The notes beneath the pieces are model-generated. The model did not search any database. It was not told the DNA's origin and saw only the letters and a list, made by a program, of their open reading frames with translations. The translations under genes and the position numbers were made by a program. 64,000 bases of DNA from Mycolicibacter terrae (GTDB lineage: Bacteria; Actinomycetota; Actinomycetes; Mycobacteriales; Mycobacteriaceae): contig NZ_AP022564.1 in assembly GCF_010727125.1 (NCBI RefSeq), positions 310,001 to 374,000 of the forward strand, read 5' to 3'. Position 1 is the first letter of the stretch. Every line of letters starts with the position of its first letter. Below are positions 10,632-20,565 of the stretch, one piece after another.

Positions 10632-12932
10632 ATGTTGTCGCGCCCGGTGCTGTCCACCTACCGGTTACAGCTGCGCGGGCCGGAGAGCGGTTTCGCGTTC
10701 ACCTTCGCCGACGCCGAGCAGCTACTGGACTACTTCGACGAGCTCGGTGTCTCGCACCTGTATCTCTCACCGGTGATGACCGCGGTACGCGGGTCGGCGC
10801 ATGGTTACGACGTCGTCGATCCGACCACAGTGTCCGCGGAATTGGGCGGGCCGCAGGGGCTGGCCCGGCTGTCAGCGGCAGCGCAGGCGCGCGGAATCGG
10901 TCTGGTCGTCGACATCGTGCCCAATCACGTCGGCGTGGCACGCCCGGAGCAGAACCCATGGTGGTGGGACGTGCTCAAGCATGGCCGATCCTCGAGGTAC
11001 GCCGTATTCTTCGACATCGATTGGGAACTCGGTGACGGCCGAATCATCCTGCCGGTATTGGGGTCTGACGGCGACGTCGCCGATCTGGCCGTCGACGGCG
11101 ACGTGCTGCGGTTGGGTGATCTGGTGTTTCCGGTCGCGCCCGGAACCGGCACCGGCAGCGGCGCGCAGGTCCACGACCGCCAGCATTATCGGCTGGTCGG
11201 GTGGCGTAACGGCACGTGTGGATACCGTCGCTTCTTTTCGATCACGTCGCTGGCGGGTCTGCGTCAAGAGGATCGGACGGTATTCGACGCCTGGCACGCC
11301 GAGCTGTCGCGCTGGTTCGACGCGGGTCTCGTCGACGGCGTGCGGGTCGATCACCCGGACGGGCTGTCGGATCCCGGTGAGTATCTGGAACGGCTGCGCG
11401 CGCTGGTCGGACCGGGCGCCTGGATCGTCGTCGAGAAAATTCTCGCCGCCGACGAGTCGCTCGATCCGAGCCTGCCGGTGGCCGGCTCGACCGGCTACGA
11501 CGTTCTTCGGGAGATCGGCGGGCTGTTCATCGACCCGAACGGGGAACCGGCGCTGACCGAGCTGTTCGAAACCGCCGGTGTCGACTATCGCGCGATGCCG
11601 ATGTTATTGGCCGAACAGAAGGAGATCGAGGCGTCCGAGACGCTGGGGAGCGAGCTGGCTCGGCTGCGGCGTTGCGTGGTGAGCGCCACCGGAGCCGACC
11701 ATCCGCTGCTGGCCGAGGCCATCGGGGGGCTGCTCGGGCAGGTGGGCGTGTATCGCAGCGACTACCCGGGGCTGGCGTCGACTCTGCCGGTGGCGCTCGC
11801 CGAAATACAAGCGGAGAAGCCGGAACTGGGTGAACCTCTTCAGCTGGTCGCGGCCGCGATCGCCGACGATCGAGAATCTGCGGTGCGGCTGCAGCAGCTG
11901 TGCGGGGCGGTAACGGCCAAGGCGACCGAGGACTGCCAGTTCTACCGTGATGCGCGGCTGGTGTCGCTCAACGAAGTCGGCGGAGACCCGCAACGTTTCG
12001 GGGTGGGGGCGGCGGAGTTTCATCAGCGGGCCGCTATCAGGGCTCGACGCTGGCCGCACACCATGTCCACACTGTCCACGCACGACACCAAACGCGGTGA
12101 GGACGTGCGGGCCCGGATCGGCGTGCTGTCGCAGGTGCCGTCGTTGTGGGCCGAATTCGTCGCCCGTTGGGAGGCCAGTACCCCATCGCCTGACCTGGCG
12201 ACCGGACTCTTCCTGTGGCAGAACATCTTCGGCGTATGGCCGGCCGACGGCCTTGTGAGTACCGCACTGCGCGAGCGGTTGCACGCCTATGCCGAGAAGG
12301 CGGTTCGCGAAGCAGCCCGGCGCACCTCATGGCACGACCCCGAGACCGAGTTCGAGGGCGCACTGCACCGTTGGCTCGACGACATCCTCGACGGACCCAT
12401 TGCACAGCAGCTGACCGAACTCGTCAGCGAGCTCGCACCGCACATCGAAAACGACATCCTGGGCCAGAAACTCCTGGCGCTGACCGTTCCCGGCATCCCG
12501 GACGTGTATCAGGGCACCGAGCTCTGCGACGACAGCCTGGTCGACCCCGACAACCGGCGAGCGGTCGACTACGTCGCGCGGCGCGAGGCGCTCCGGTCTG
12601 GCCACCACCCGAAGATGCGGGTGGTCGCTGCGGCGCTGCGAATACGCCGTGGCCGTCCCGACACCTTCCTGAACGGCAGCTATCACCCGGTGCTGGCATC
12701 CGGCCCGGCCGCAGAGCATGTCGTTGCGTTTCGCCGGGGCCAGGACGTGGCGGTTGCGGTAAGCCGTTGGACGGTGCGCCTGCCCGACGGCGGATGGCGC
12801 GACACCGTCGTCGCACTACCTCCCGGTACCTGGGCCGACACCCTCTCCGGCGCCGAACACAATGGACCGGTGCCGGCTGCCGAATTGTTCGCGACGCTGC
12901 CGGTCGCTCTGTTGGAGCGTGTCGATGACTGA
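10632..12932 (+). CDS. treY: Malto-oligosyltrehalose synthase TreY
   Basis: TreY isomerises the reducing-end alpha-1,4 bond of a malto-oligosaccharide to alpha,alpha-1,1, giving maltooligosyltrehalose. The 766-residue protein starts VLSTYRLQL and has the conserved LGVSHLYLSPVMTAVRGSAHGYDVVD and VDIVPNHVGVA blocks. The catalytic Asp is in DGVRVDHPDGLSDP, the Glu in WIVVEKILAADE, and the third Asp in TLSTHDTKRGEDVRAR, a TreY-specific motif. Near the C terminus VPGIPDVYQGTEL is typical. It follows glgX by 3 bases and overlaps treZ by 8 bases, so the three are translationally linked. Confidence 0.96.
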   Translation: MLSRPVLSTYRLQLRGPESGFAFTFADAEQLLDYFDELGVSHLYLSPVMTAVRGSAHGYDVVDPTTVSAELGGPQGLARLSAAAQARGIGLVVDIVPNHVGVARPEQNPWWWDVLKHGRSSRYAVFFDIDWELGDGRIILPVLGSDGDVADLAVDGDVLRLGDLVFPVAPGTGTGSGAQVHDRQHYRLVGWRNGTCGYRRFFSITSLAGLRQEDRTVFDAWHAELSRWFDAGLVDGVRVDHPDGLSDPGEYLERLRALVGPGAWIVVEKILAADESLDPSLPVAGSTGYDVLREIGGLFIDPNGEPALTELFETAGVDYRAMPMLLAEQKEIEASETLGSELARLRRCVVSATGADHPLLAEAIGGLLGQVGVYRSDYPGLASTLPVALAEIQAEKPELGEPLQLVAAAIADDRESAVRLQQLCGAVTAKATEDCQFYRDARLVSLNEVGGDPQRFGVGAAEFHQRAAIRARRWPHTMSTLSTHDTKRGEDVRARIGVLSQVPSLWAEFVARWEASTPSPDLATGLFLWQNIFGVWPADGLVSTALRERLHAYAEKAVREAARRTSWHDPETEFEGALHRWLDDILDGPIAQQLTELVSELAPHIENDILGQKLLALTVPGIPDVYQGTELCDDSLVDPDNRRAVDYVARREALRSGHHPKMRVVAAALRIRRGRPDTFLNGSYHPVLASGPAAEHVVAFRRGQDVAVAVSRWTVRLPDGGWRDTVVALPPGTWADTLSGAEHNGPVPAAELFATLPVALLERVDD

Positions 12933-14643
12933 CTTCGCCGTCTGGGCGCCGGCCCCCGCAGTCGTCGGCCTCGATGTCGACGGGGTGTCCCACCCGATGA
13001 CCAGTGCAGGGGGAGGCTGGTGGCGCACGACGCTCGAGGTGGCCCCCGACGCCCGCTATGGGTATCTGATCGATGACGACCCGCAGGTTCTTCCGGATCC
13101 GCGGTCGGCCCGTCAGCCCGACGGTGTGCACGCACGCTCGGCGCTGTGGGATGAAACCAGTGCGACCTGGACCGACGACGACTGGGCGGGGCGAGATGTC
13201 GAAGGTGCGGTGATCTACGAGCTGCACATCGGCACATTCACCGCGGCGGGCACCTTCGAATCGGCCATCGAGAAGCTGGATCACCTGGTCGATCTCGGTG
13301 TCGACTTCGTGGAACTGATGCCGGTCAACGCCTTTTCCGGTACGCACGGCTGGGGGTACGACGGTGTGCTCTGGTATGCGGTGCATGAGCCCTATGGCGG
13401 CCCGGATGGGCTGGTGCGCTTCGTCGACGCCTGTCACGGTCGCGGCCTGGGTGTGCTGATCGATGCCGTTTTCAACCACCTCGGCCCGTCCGGAAATTAC
13501 CTGCCCCGCTTCGGGCCGTACCTGTCGGAAACAACTAATCCCTGGGGCAATGCCGTCAATATCGACGGCGCCGACTCCGATGAGGTACGCCGCTACATCA
13601 TCGACTGCGCGCTGCGCTGGATGCGTGTCTTCCATGCCGACGGGCTGCGTCTGGATGCCGTGCACGCGCTGGTGGACACCACGGCGATCCATATTCTCGA
13701 GGAGCTGGCCGCTGAAACCGACGCGCTCGCCGCACAATTGGGCCGTCCGTTAGCGCTCATCGCCGAGAGCGACCGCAACGATCCACGGATTGTCTCCCGC
13801 CGTGAAGACGGTGGCTACGGGATCACCGCGCAATGGGATGACGACCTACATCACGCCATTCACACCGCGGTATCCGGAGAACGGCAAGGCTACTACGCCG
13901 ACTTCGGCAGCATCGCCACGCTGGCGACCACCCTGCGCGACGGCTTTTTCCACGCGGGAACGTATTCGTCGTTCCGCCGCCGGCGTCACGGGCGTCCGCT
14001 GCCCACCTCGATGATTCCGGCTACCCGGCTGCTGGCGTACACCTGCACGCATGATCAGGTCGGCAACCGGGCGCTCGGTGACCGCCCGTCGCAGAACCTG
14101 ACCGCCGGGCAGCTCGCGGTCAAAGCCGCACTGGTACTTTTCTCGCCTTACACCGCAATGCTTTTCATGGGGGAGGAATGGGGTGCGCTGACCCCATTCC
14201 AGTTCTTCACCTCGCATGAGGACCCGCAGGTGGCCCGGGCCACCGCAGAAGGCCGCAAAGCCGAGTTCGCCGAGCACGGTTGGGACGCCGACGATATCCC
14301 GGACCCGCAGGACCCGGCGACCTTCCAGCGGTCGAAGCTGGACTGGCAAGAGGTTCACGGCCAAGGTCATCTGCCGCTGCTGGGCGTCTACAAATCGCTG
14401 ATCAGGCTGCGCGCCGAGGCGGATCTGGCCGATCCCTGGTTGGGTCACCTCGCGGTCGACTACGACGAGGACAATCGGTGGATCGCCATGCGCCGTGGCC
14501 GGCTGCTGCTCGTCTGCAATCTGGGTGAGACCGCGGTGAGTGTGCCGGTGCACGGCGAGCCGGTCCTGGCCTGGGGATCGCCGGCATTCGAGAACCACAC
14601 CACACAACTGCCGGGGCAGTCGTTCGCAGTGCTGCGGGCTTAG
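12925..14643 (+). CDS. treZ: Malto-oligosyltrehalose trehalohydrolase TreZ
   Basis: TreZ hydrolyses the bond next to the trehalose unit and releases free trehalose. The 572-residue protein starts MTDFAVWAPAPAVV. It has the GH13_10 barrel with ELMPVNAFSGTHGWGYDGV, the nucleophile Asp in ADGLRLDAVHALVD, the acid Glu in LIAESDRNDP and the third Asp in YTCTHDQVGNRALGDR, then LLFMGEEWGA. The ATG at 12925 is preferred over an upstream GTG at 12919 because GGAG at 12914-12917 is 7 bases before it. The frame stays open back to 12862, but that stretch is the end of treY. Its TAG stop lies inside the convergent neighbour's stop, a 4-base tail-to-tail overlap. Confidence 0.96.
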   Translation: MTDFAVWAPAPAVVGLDVDGVSHPMTSAGGGWWRTTLEVAPDARYGYLIDDDPQVLPDPRSARQPDGVHARSALWDETSATWTDDDWAGRDVEGAVIYELHIGTFTAAGTFESAIEKLDHLVDLGVDFVELMPVNAFSGTHGWGYDGVLWYAVHEPYGGPDGLVRFVDACHGRGLGVLIDAVFNHLGPSGNYLPRFGPYLSETTNPWGNAVNIDGADSDEVRRYIIDCALRWMRVFHADGLRLDAVHALVDTTAIHILEELAAETDALAAQLGRPLALIAESDRNDPRIVSRREDGGYGITAQWDDDLHHAIHTAVSGERQGYYADFGSIATLATTLRDGFFHAGTYSSFRRRRHGRPLPTSMIPATRLLAYTCTHDQVGNRALGDRPSQNLTAGQLAVKAALVLFSPYTAMLFMGEEWGALTPFQFFTSHEDPQVARATAEGRKAEFAEHGWDADDIPDPQDPATFQRSKLDWQEVHGQGHLPLLGVYKSLIRLRAEADLADPWLGHLAVDYDEDNRWIAMRRGRLLLVCNLGETAVSVPVHGEPVLAWGSPAFENHTTQLPGQSFAVLRA

Positions 14644-15197
14644 AACACCGTCTGCGCGCAGGTGGACGGCGTGGTGATGTTGACCCCGCTGTAGACCACC
14701 TGCACGTGGGTGCAGACGATCACGTTGGCGTCGGTCTTGGGCTGGCCGGTGGAGTATTCCAAAACGTCGATGCTGCCGTTGGTCTGGTATTTGTCCGGCG
14801 GTCCCTCGCCGTAATACATCGATTGGATCACCGCCCCGGTGCCGTCCTTGAACACCTTCGTTCCCGGCCCGCCGCGGTCCTTGAACCAGCCCTCGCCGCC
14901 GTCGGTGTGCACGTCGAGATAGGCCGTCCGCTTCGACGAACGGATTTCGGTGCTCTGCCGGGCCCACAGGTCGGGCGGGAAGCCGGCCAATCCCTCCGGG
15001 GTCTGCAGCCGCACCCCGACGGTGAACCGGCACAGTGGCGGGCCGGCGCAGTCGACCCAGCTGTGAGTCTGCAACTGGTCGGCGTCGTTGACCGGTACCA
15101 ACGTGGTCTTGGTATCACTCGCCGCCGAGGAGATCGCGGGCGGGATCAGCGCGGCCAACAGCGTCAACGCTGCCGGCATCATCAGCAACCGCTTCAT
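14640..15197 (-). CDS. Conserved secreted protein of unknown function
   Basis: The 185-residue product begins MKRLLMMPAALTLLAAL, a classical Sec signal peptide with likely cleavage after an AxA-type site near residues 24-26 (SSAAS). The mature part has Cys pairs (DCAGPPLCRF and VCTHVQ...TCAQ) that could form disulfides outside the cytoplasm. No catalytic motif is recognisable. The ATG at 15197 is chosen because it places the signal peptide at the N terminus; the frame runs upstream to 15449 but that part is low-quality sequence overlapping kshB. It sits 23 bases after kshB on the same strand, so it may be in the KstR-controlled transcript. By position it could be the counterpart of M. tuberculosis Rv3572, which I recall next to kshB but could not align. 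Confidence 0.75.
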   Translation of the reverse strand: MKRLLMMPAALTLLAALIPPAISSAASDTKTTLVPVNDADQLQTHSWVDCAGPPLCRFTVGVRLQTPEGLAGFPPDLWARQSTEIRSSKRTAYLDVHTDGGEGWFKDRGGPGTKVFKDGTGAVIQSMYYGEGPPDKYQTNGSIDVLEYSTGQPKTDANVIVCTHVQVVYSGVNITTPSTCAQTVF

Positions 15198-15220
15198 GTC
15201 GCACCAACCTAGACCCGGGA

Positions 15221-16333
15221 TCACTCGTCGTAGGTTACTTCGACCGAATCCGTCTCGGGATGGGCCTGACAGGCCAGGATCAGCCCCTCGGCGAGATCCT
15301 GAGGCTCCAACACATCGTTGACCTCCATGGTGACCTTGCCGTTCTTCAATACGCAGGCGCAGGCGCCACAGTGCCCCTCCCGGCAGGAGAACGGGGCATC
15401 GAGGCCCTTGTCGAGCAGCAGGTCCAGCAGCTTGACGTGGCGGGGCCATTCAACGGTGTGGGTCTCGCCGTCCAGTTCGACCGCGACGGTGGCCGGCGCG
15501 GTCTCCTCCGAGCCCTCCGGCGCCTCGGTGATCTTGACCGCGGCGAACGGGTCGCTGTCCAGCGACTTGAACACCTCGAGATGGATCTGCTGGGCCGGGA
15601 CGTTCAAGGCCTCCAGGGCGTCCCGCGACGCCTGCATGAACGGACCCGGGCCGCAGATGAAGGCCTGACGGTCGGTGAAGGGGGCGCTCAGCTGGGCCAG
15701 CGCGGCGGCGCTCGGCAAGCCCTGCACCGACTCCAGCCAGTGCACGACGGTCAGCCGATCGGGGTACTTGGCGGCCAGTTCGCGCAGCGCGGCGCCGAAG
15801 ATCACCGATCGCTCATCGCGATTGGCGTAGACCAGCGTCACCTTGCCGTTGCCCTGCGACAGCGCCGACTTGCAGATCGCCATCATCGGGGTGATTCCGC
15901 TGCCGGCGGCCAGCAGCAGGAAATCGGAGTCCAGCGACTTGGGTACGAAGGTGCCCGACGGCGCCAGCACGTGGACCCGCATCCCGGGGCGGGCGTGGTC
16001 GCACAGCCAGTTCGACGCGTAGCCGTCGGTGGTCCGTTTCACGGTCACGGTCAGCGAGTCGTCGGTGAACGGGGAACTGCACAGCGAGTAGCAGCGGGCC
16101 ACCGAGCCGGTGCGGTCGCTGGGGATCCGCAGCGTCAGGAACTGGCCCGGCGAGTACTTCAGCCGCTGCGCGGTGATCTCCGGATCGGCGGGCCCGTCCG
16201 GGACCCCGAAGACCAGCGAGCAGGCGTCGTCGGTCTCGGCGATGACTTGCGCGATCTGCAATTCCAGGACGTGGCTACCCAATGGTTCGTCCGGAATGGT
16301 CTCCGCCACAGCCCGCCCCTCATCGTCGGTCAT
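15221..16333 (-). CDS. kshB: 3-ketosteroid-9-alpha-monooxygenase, ferredoxin reductase component KshB
   Basis: KshB passes electrons from NADH via FAD and a [2Fe-2S] centre to KshA, which hydroxylates C9 of 3-ketosteroids and opens ring B. The 370-residue protein shows the three expected parts: an FAD domain with ARCYSLCSSP, an NAD domain with AAGSGITPM and FICGPGPFM, and a C-terminal plant-type ferredoxin domain with the Cys ligands in CREGHCGACAC plus a final Cys in ILACQAH. Length fits the family (about 358). The gene is divergent from hsaA, and a KstR-type box ends 4 bases before its ATG. kshA is not in this window. Confidence 0.95.
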   Translation of the reverse strand: MTDDEGRAVAETIPDEPLGSHVLELQIAQVIAETDDACSLVFGVPDGPADPEITAQRLKYSPGQFLTLRIPSDRTGSVARCYSLCSSPFTDDSLTVTVKRTTDGYASNWLCDHARPGMRVHVLAPSGTFVPKSLDSDFLLLAAGSGITPMMAICKSALSQGNGKVTLVYANRDERSVIFGAALRELAAKYPDRLTVVHWLESVQGLPSAAALAQLSAPFTDRQAFICGPGPFMQASRDALEALNVPAQQIHLEVFKSLDSDPFAAVKITEAPEGSEETAPATVAVELDGETHTVEWPRHVKLLDLLLDKGLDAPFSCREGHCGACACVLKNGKVTMEVNDVLEPQDLAEGLILACQAHPETDSVEVTYDE

Positions 16334-16336
16334 AAC

Positions 16337-16350
16337 TAGAACAGGTTACA
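16337..16350. promoter_or_regulatory. KstR-type operator next to kshB
   Basis: The 14 bases TAGAACAGGTTACA fit every fixed position of the published KstR consensus TnnAACnnGTTnnA. The site ends 4 bases from the kshB ATG (read on the minus strand), where a bound TetR-family repressor would block initiation. KstR controls the upper cholesterol genes and is released by a cholesterol-derived acyl-CoA. kstR itself is not in this window, so the regulator is inferred from the motif and from the genes it flanks. Confidence 0.8.
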
Positions 16351-16393
16351 GAAAACCGGTCCGGTATCGCTACCAGCCGCAGGAACACCCCGC

Positions 16394-16422
16394 TCGACAC
16401 AAATCGGAACGTGTTCTAATCT
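16394..16422 (+). promoter_or_regulatory. hsaA promoter (-35/-10) with a KstR-type operator in the spacer
   Basis: TCGACA at 16394-16399 and TAATCT at 16417-16422 are separated by 17 bases, a good sigma-70-class promoter reading towards hsaA. The box CGGAACGTGTTCTA (16405-16418) fills the spacer and overlaps the -10; it matches the KstR consensus at every fixed position except the first T. Transcription would start near 16429, giving a leader of about 50 bases with GGGAGG at 16469-16474 before the GTG start. Confidence 0.75.
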
Positions 16423-16481
16423 CACTCTAGGCGGGTTGAAAAACCGGGCCGCTAACCTGCTCACTCCTGGGAGGCAATCTA

Positions 16482-17672
16482 GTGACGTCCATTCAACAGC
16501 GTGACGCGCAGTCGGTGCTTGCAGCCATCGACGATCTACTTCCGCAGTTGCGCGAGCGCGCTCAGGAGACCGAGGACCTGCGCAAGATTCCCGACGCCAA
16601 CATCAACGCGCTCGAGGAGATCGGCTTCTTCAAGCTGTTGCAGCCCGAGCAGTGGGGCGGCCTGCAATGCGACCCCGCGGTGTTCTACGAGGCGGTCCGC
16701 CGTATCGCCAGCGCGTGTGGCTCGACCGGCTGGGTGGCTTCGATCATCGGCGTGCACAACTGGCACCTGGCGCTGTTCGATCAGCAGGCCCAGGTCGAGG
16801 TCTGGGGCGAGGACGCCAACGTGCGGGTCTCGTCCTCCTACGCCCCGATGGGCGCCGGTGTGGTGACCGAGAAAGCCGACGGCTACATCGTCAACGGCTC
16901 CTGGAACTGGTCGTCCGGCTGCGACCACGCCACCTGGGCGTTCCTGGGCGGCCCGGTGATCAAGGACGGCAAGCCGGTGGACTTCGGCAGCTTCCTGATC
17001 CCGCGCGCCGAGTACACGATCGACGACGTCTGGCACGTGGTGGGGCTTCGCGGCACCGGCAGCAACACCGTGGTGGTCAAGGACGTCTTCGTCCCGCGGC
17101 ACCGCTTCCTGTCCTACAAGGCGATGAACGACCAGAGCGCCGGTGGTTACGCCACCAATACCGCGCCGGTCTACAAGATGCCGTGGGGCACCATGCACCC
17201 GACCACGATCTCGGCCCCGATCATGGGCATGGCCTACGGCGCCTACGCGGCGCACGTAGAGCACCAGGGCAAGCGGGTCCGGGCGGCTTTCGCCGGGGAG
17301 AAGGCCAAAGACGACCCGTTCGCCAAGGTTCGGATCGCCGAGGCGGCCAGTGACATCGACGCCGGTTGGCGGCAGCTGATCGGCAACGTCGCCGACGAAT
17401 ACGCCCTGCTGGCGGCCGGCAAGGAGATTCCGTTCGACCTGCGGGCCCGCGCCCGCCGCGACCAGGTTCGTGCCACCGGCCGGGCCATCGCCTCCATCGA
17501 CCGGCTTTTCGAGGCGGCCGGTGCCACCGCGCTGTCCAACGACGCGCCGGTCCAGCGATTCTGGCGTGACGCGCATGCGGGCCGGGTACACGCCGCCAAT
17601 GACCCGGAACGGGCCTACATGATCTTCGGCAACCACGAATTCGGGTTGCCGCCCGGCGACACAATGGTCTGA
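16482..17672 (+). CDS. hsaA: 3-HSA hydroxylase, oxygenase component HsaA
   Basis: HsaA is the reduced-flavin-dependent monooxygenase that converts 3-HSA to the catechol 3,4-DHSA in steroid ring A/B degradation. The 396-residue protein has the acyl-CoA-dehydrogenase fold of group D flavin monooxygenases: WGGLQCDPAVFYEAVRRIA, GSTGWVASIIGVHNWHLA, SGCDHATWAFLGG and WHVVGLRGTGSNTVVV are all typical of HsaA/TftD-type proteins. The GTG at 16482 follows a strong GGGAGG site. The flavin reductase HsaB is encoded two genes downstream. In M. tuberculosis hsaD lies between hsaA and hsaC; here only 47 non-coding bases separate them. Confidence 0.95.
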   Translation: MTSIQQRDAQSVLAAIDDLLPQLRERAQETEDLRKIPDANINALEEIGFFKLLQPEQWGGLQCDPAVFYEAVRRIASACGSTGWVASIIGVHNWHLALFDQQAQVEVWGEDANVRVSSSYAPMGAGVVTEKADGYIVNGSWNWSSGCDHATWAFLGGPVIKDGKPVDFGSFLIPRAEYTIDDVWHVVGLRGTGSNTVVVKDVFVPRHRFLSYKAMNDQSAGGYATNTAPVYKMPWGTMHPTTISAPIMGMAYGAYAAHVEHQGKRVRAAFAGEKAKDDPFAKVRIAEAASDIDAGWRQLIGNVADEYALLAAGKEIPFDLRARARRDQVRATGRAIASIDRLFEAAGATALSNDAPVQRFWRDAHAGRVHAANDPERAYMIFGNHEFGLPPGDTMV

Positions 17673-17695
17673 TCGGGCGCCGGCCCGGGACATAG

Positions 17696-18622
<927 letters not shown>

Positions 18623-18624
18623 CA

Positions 18625-19209
18625 GTGAGCTCCGAATCGACGAAAGACGACCTTCCGATCGACCCGCGCGCGTTTCGCAACGTACTCGGTCAGTTCTGTA
18701 CGGGCATCACCATCATCACCACCGTGCACGACGGCACGCCGACCGGGTTCGCCTGCCAATCGTTCGCCGCGTTGTCGCTGGACCCGCCGCTGGTGCTGTT
18801 CTGCCCGACCAAGGTGTCGCGGTCCTGGCAGGCCATCGAGGCCAGCGGAACGTTCTGCGTCAACATCCTGGCCGAAGAGCAGAAAGAGGTCTGCGCCCGA
18901 TTCGGCTCTCGCGAACCGGATAAGTTCGCCGGGGTCGACTGGGAGCCCTCCCCGCTGGGGTCGCCGATACTGGCCCGGTCGCTGGCCCACATCGACTGCA
19001 CGGTGGCCTCGGTGCACGACGGCGGCGACCACTTCGTGGTTTTCGGTGCGGTGCAATCACTTTCCGATGTGCCCGAAGTGAAGCCCCGACCGCTGCTGTT
19101 CTACCGCGGTGATTACACCGGTATCGAGCCGGAGAAGACCACGCCCGCGCAATGGCGCGACGACCTGGAGGCGTTCCTCACCGCCACCACCGACGACACC
19201 TGGCTGTAG
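18625..19209 (+). CDS. hsaB: Flavin reductase HsaB, partner of HsaA
   Basis: HsaB supplies reduced flavin to HsaA. The 194-residue product is a flavin-reductase-like split-barrel protein: FRNVLGQFCTGITIITT, PTGFACQSFAALSLDPPLV and SRSWQAIEASGTFCVNIL form the FMN/FAD-binding core, and a VASVHDGGDHFVVFGAV segment follows. It starts with GTG two bases after the hsaC stop, so it is translationally coupled and is the last gene of this hsa transcript. In M. tuberculosis nat follows; here the next gene is on the other strand and is not nat. Confidence 0.94.
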   Translation: MSSESTKDDLPIDPRAFRNVLGQFCTGITIITTVHDGTPTGFACQSFAALSLDPPLVLFCPTKVSRSWQAIEASGTFCVNILAEEQKEVCARFGSREPDKFAGVDWEPSPLGSPILARSLAHIDCTVASVHDGGDHFVVFGAVQSLSDVPEVKPRPLLFYRGDYTGIEPEKTTPAQWRDDLEAFLTATTDDTWL

Positions 19210-19289
19210 TTTCGCTTCCCCGCGAGCAGTCACGAAAACTCCTGAATCGCCCGGATTTCAAAGGCTTTCGCGAGTGCGGTGCGGGCGTC

Positions 19290-20558
19290 TCAGTGCCAGC
19301 GTTGCTGGTGTTCGGCGTGCGTGCGCAGGTACGCCCCCGGGCGATAGAACTCGTCGTAGAAGTCGGTGTCGAGGTGCTGCGCCTGCAGGTACATCAGGAC
19401 ATGCACGGTCGGTACGGTGCCGGGCAACTTGCCGAACGTGTCGTAGATGTAGGACGCCTGCAGTGTGACCAGCTCGGCGATACCGTCCGGTGGCAGCGCC
19501 GAGCCGCGCACGGCCGGGCTTGCCGACCAGGGGCCCGGGGTAGCGGCGTGTGACGGCCCGCCGGGACCGAACTTGCGGGCCACCAGTTTCTGTACCCCCT
19601 CGGCCACCGACGCCACATGCGGCGGGCTGAGCGTCTCGAAATAGCCGGGCAGCCCGGTGACATTCGGGAAGGGCCAGCGCGCATCGGCATCGGCGACGAA
19701 ACCCAGCCCGGGCGCCCGCGGGTCACCGGTACCGCCCAGCACCGACAGCCGATCCAGACCATCGAAGATCCAGCCGCCCAAGCCCATCGCCTGCAGCCCC
19801 AGCGCCCCGTTGTGGGCGGCGATCGACAGTTCGGCACTGGCCTCGGTCAGGGTGTACTGCTCCACGAACGACAGCGGGATCGGGTCATCGGCGTGCGCCA
19901 GATGCGAAAACCCTTGCAGGCCTGGGATATCGCGGCCGTTGATGTCGTCGGTGACGCGGTAGCCGTTGGCTGCGAAGAACCAGAGGTTCTCCAGCAGATG
20001 CTCCGCCAGATCGGCCGCGGCGAACGCCAGCAGACTGCCCGGGTGGTTGCCGATCCAGGTGTTGTGGCCCTCCATGTAGGGCTCTTCACGGGGTAGTTCC
20101 AAGCGTGAATCCGACAGCCGCACATAGGAATCCGCAGTGTGGCTGATCCAATCCTCGATGGTGTCGAGCTGCAGCGGTTGCTGGTCGCGGGTGGGCAGCA
20201 GATAGCAGCCGGTGTCGTCGGTGAAGAACAGCTGACTGGTGTGAAAGCCCGCCGCCGACGGCATCGCACGGCCGGTGGCGCTGCCCGGGTAGTTGGGCAG
20301 CGCCGGGGCGTATCCGGGATGGTGCGCGATGCCGTCATGCCAACCGGTGACCCCGGCCATCAGGGAGAGCAGCAGCGCCCGTTCGACCTCGGAGAGGGGC
20401 TGCACGGGCCGGCGGCTGGTGTAGGCCAGGGCGCCGGCCGGAATGGCACCGCCGACCGGGAACCGCCGGGACCGGCGTCCGGTGATCGCGGCGAACAGGC
20501 CGAACCCGGCCGCCTGCGCCAGCGCGGCCCGTTCGTGGTCGCTGATCGCCAGGGCCAT
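19290..20558 (-). CDS. Conserved protein of unknown function, possibly nitroreductase-like
   Basis: The 422-residue protein is not confidently recognised. The N-terminal ITGRRSRRFPVGGAIPAG, followed by residues suggesting a flavin pocket (SEVERALLLSLMAG), resembles nitroreductase-fold or SagB-like proteins, but the typical C-terminal motif was not found, so this is only a hint. No signal peptide or clear membrane segment is visible. It is the last gene of a minus-strand run starting at fadD3 and lies 7 bases after the haemophore gene, so it may be expressed with the KstR2 genes. It occupies the spot where nat is found beside hsaB in M. tuberculosis. Initiation at ATG 20558 has only a weak ribosome site. 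Confidence 0.6.
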   Translation of the reverse strand: MALAISDHERAALAQAAGFGLFAAITGRRSRRFPVGGAIPAGALAYTSRRPVQPLSEVERALLLSLMAGVTGWHDGIAHHPGYAPALPNYPGSATGRAMPSAAGFHTSQLFFTDDTGCYLLPTRDQQPLQLDTIEDWISHTADSYVRLSDSRLELPREEPYMEGHNTWIGNHPGSLLAFAAADLAEHLLENLWFFAANGYRVTDDINGRDIPGLQGFSHLAHADDPIPLSFVEQYTLTEASAELSIAAHNGALGLQAMGLGGWIFDGLDRLSVLGGTGDPRAPGLGFVADADARWPFPNVTGLPGYFETLSPPHVASVAEGVQKLVARKFGPGGPSHAATPGPWSASPAVRGSALPPDGIAELVTLQASYIYDTFGKLPGTVPTVHVLMYLQAQHLDTDFYDEFYRPGAYLRTHAEHQQRWH

Positions 20559-20565
20559 GGCGGAT

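Noticed and set aside
12424..13737. A 437-codon open frame on the minus strand over treY/treZ
   Set aside because: Antisense to motif-bearing trehalose genes; composition is typical of a shadow frame and no family is recognisable.
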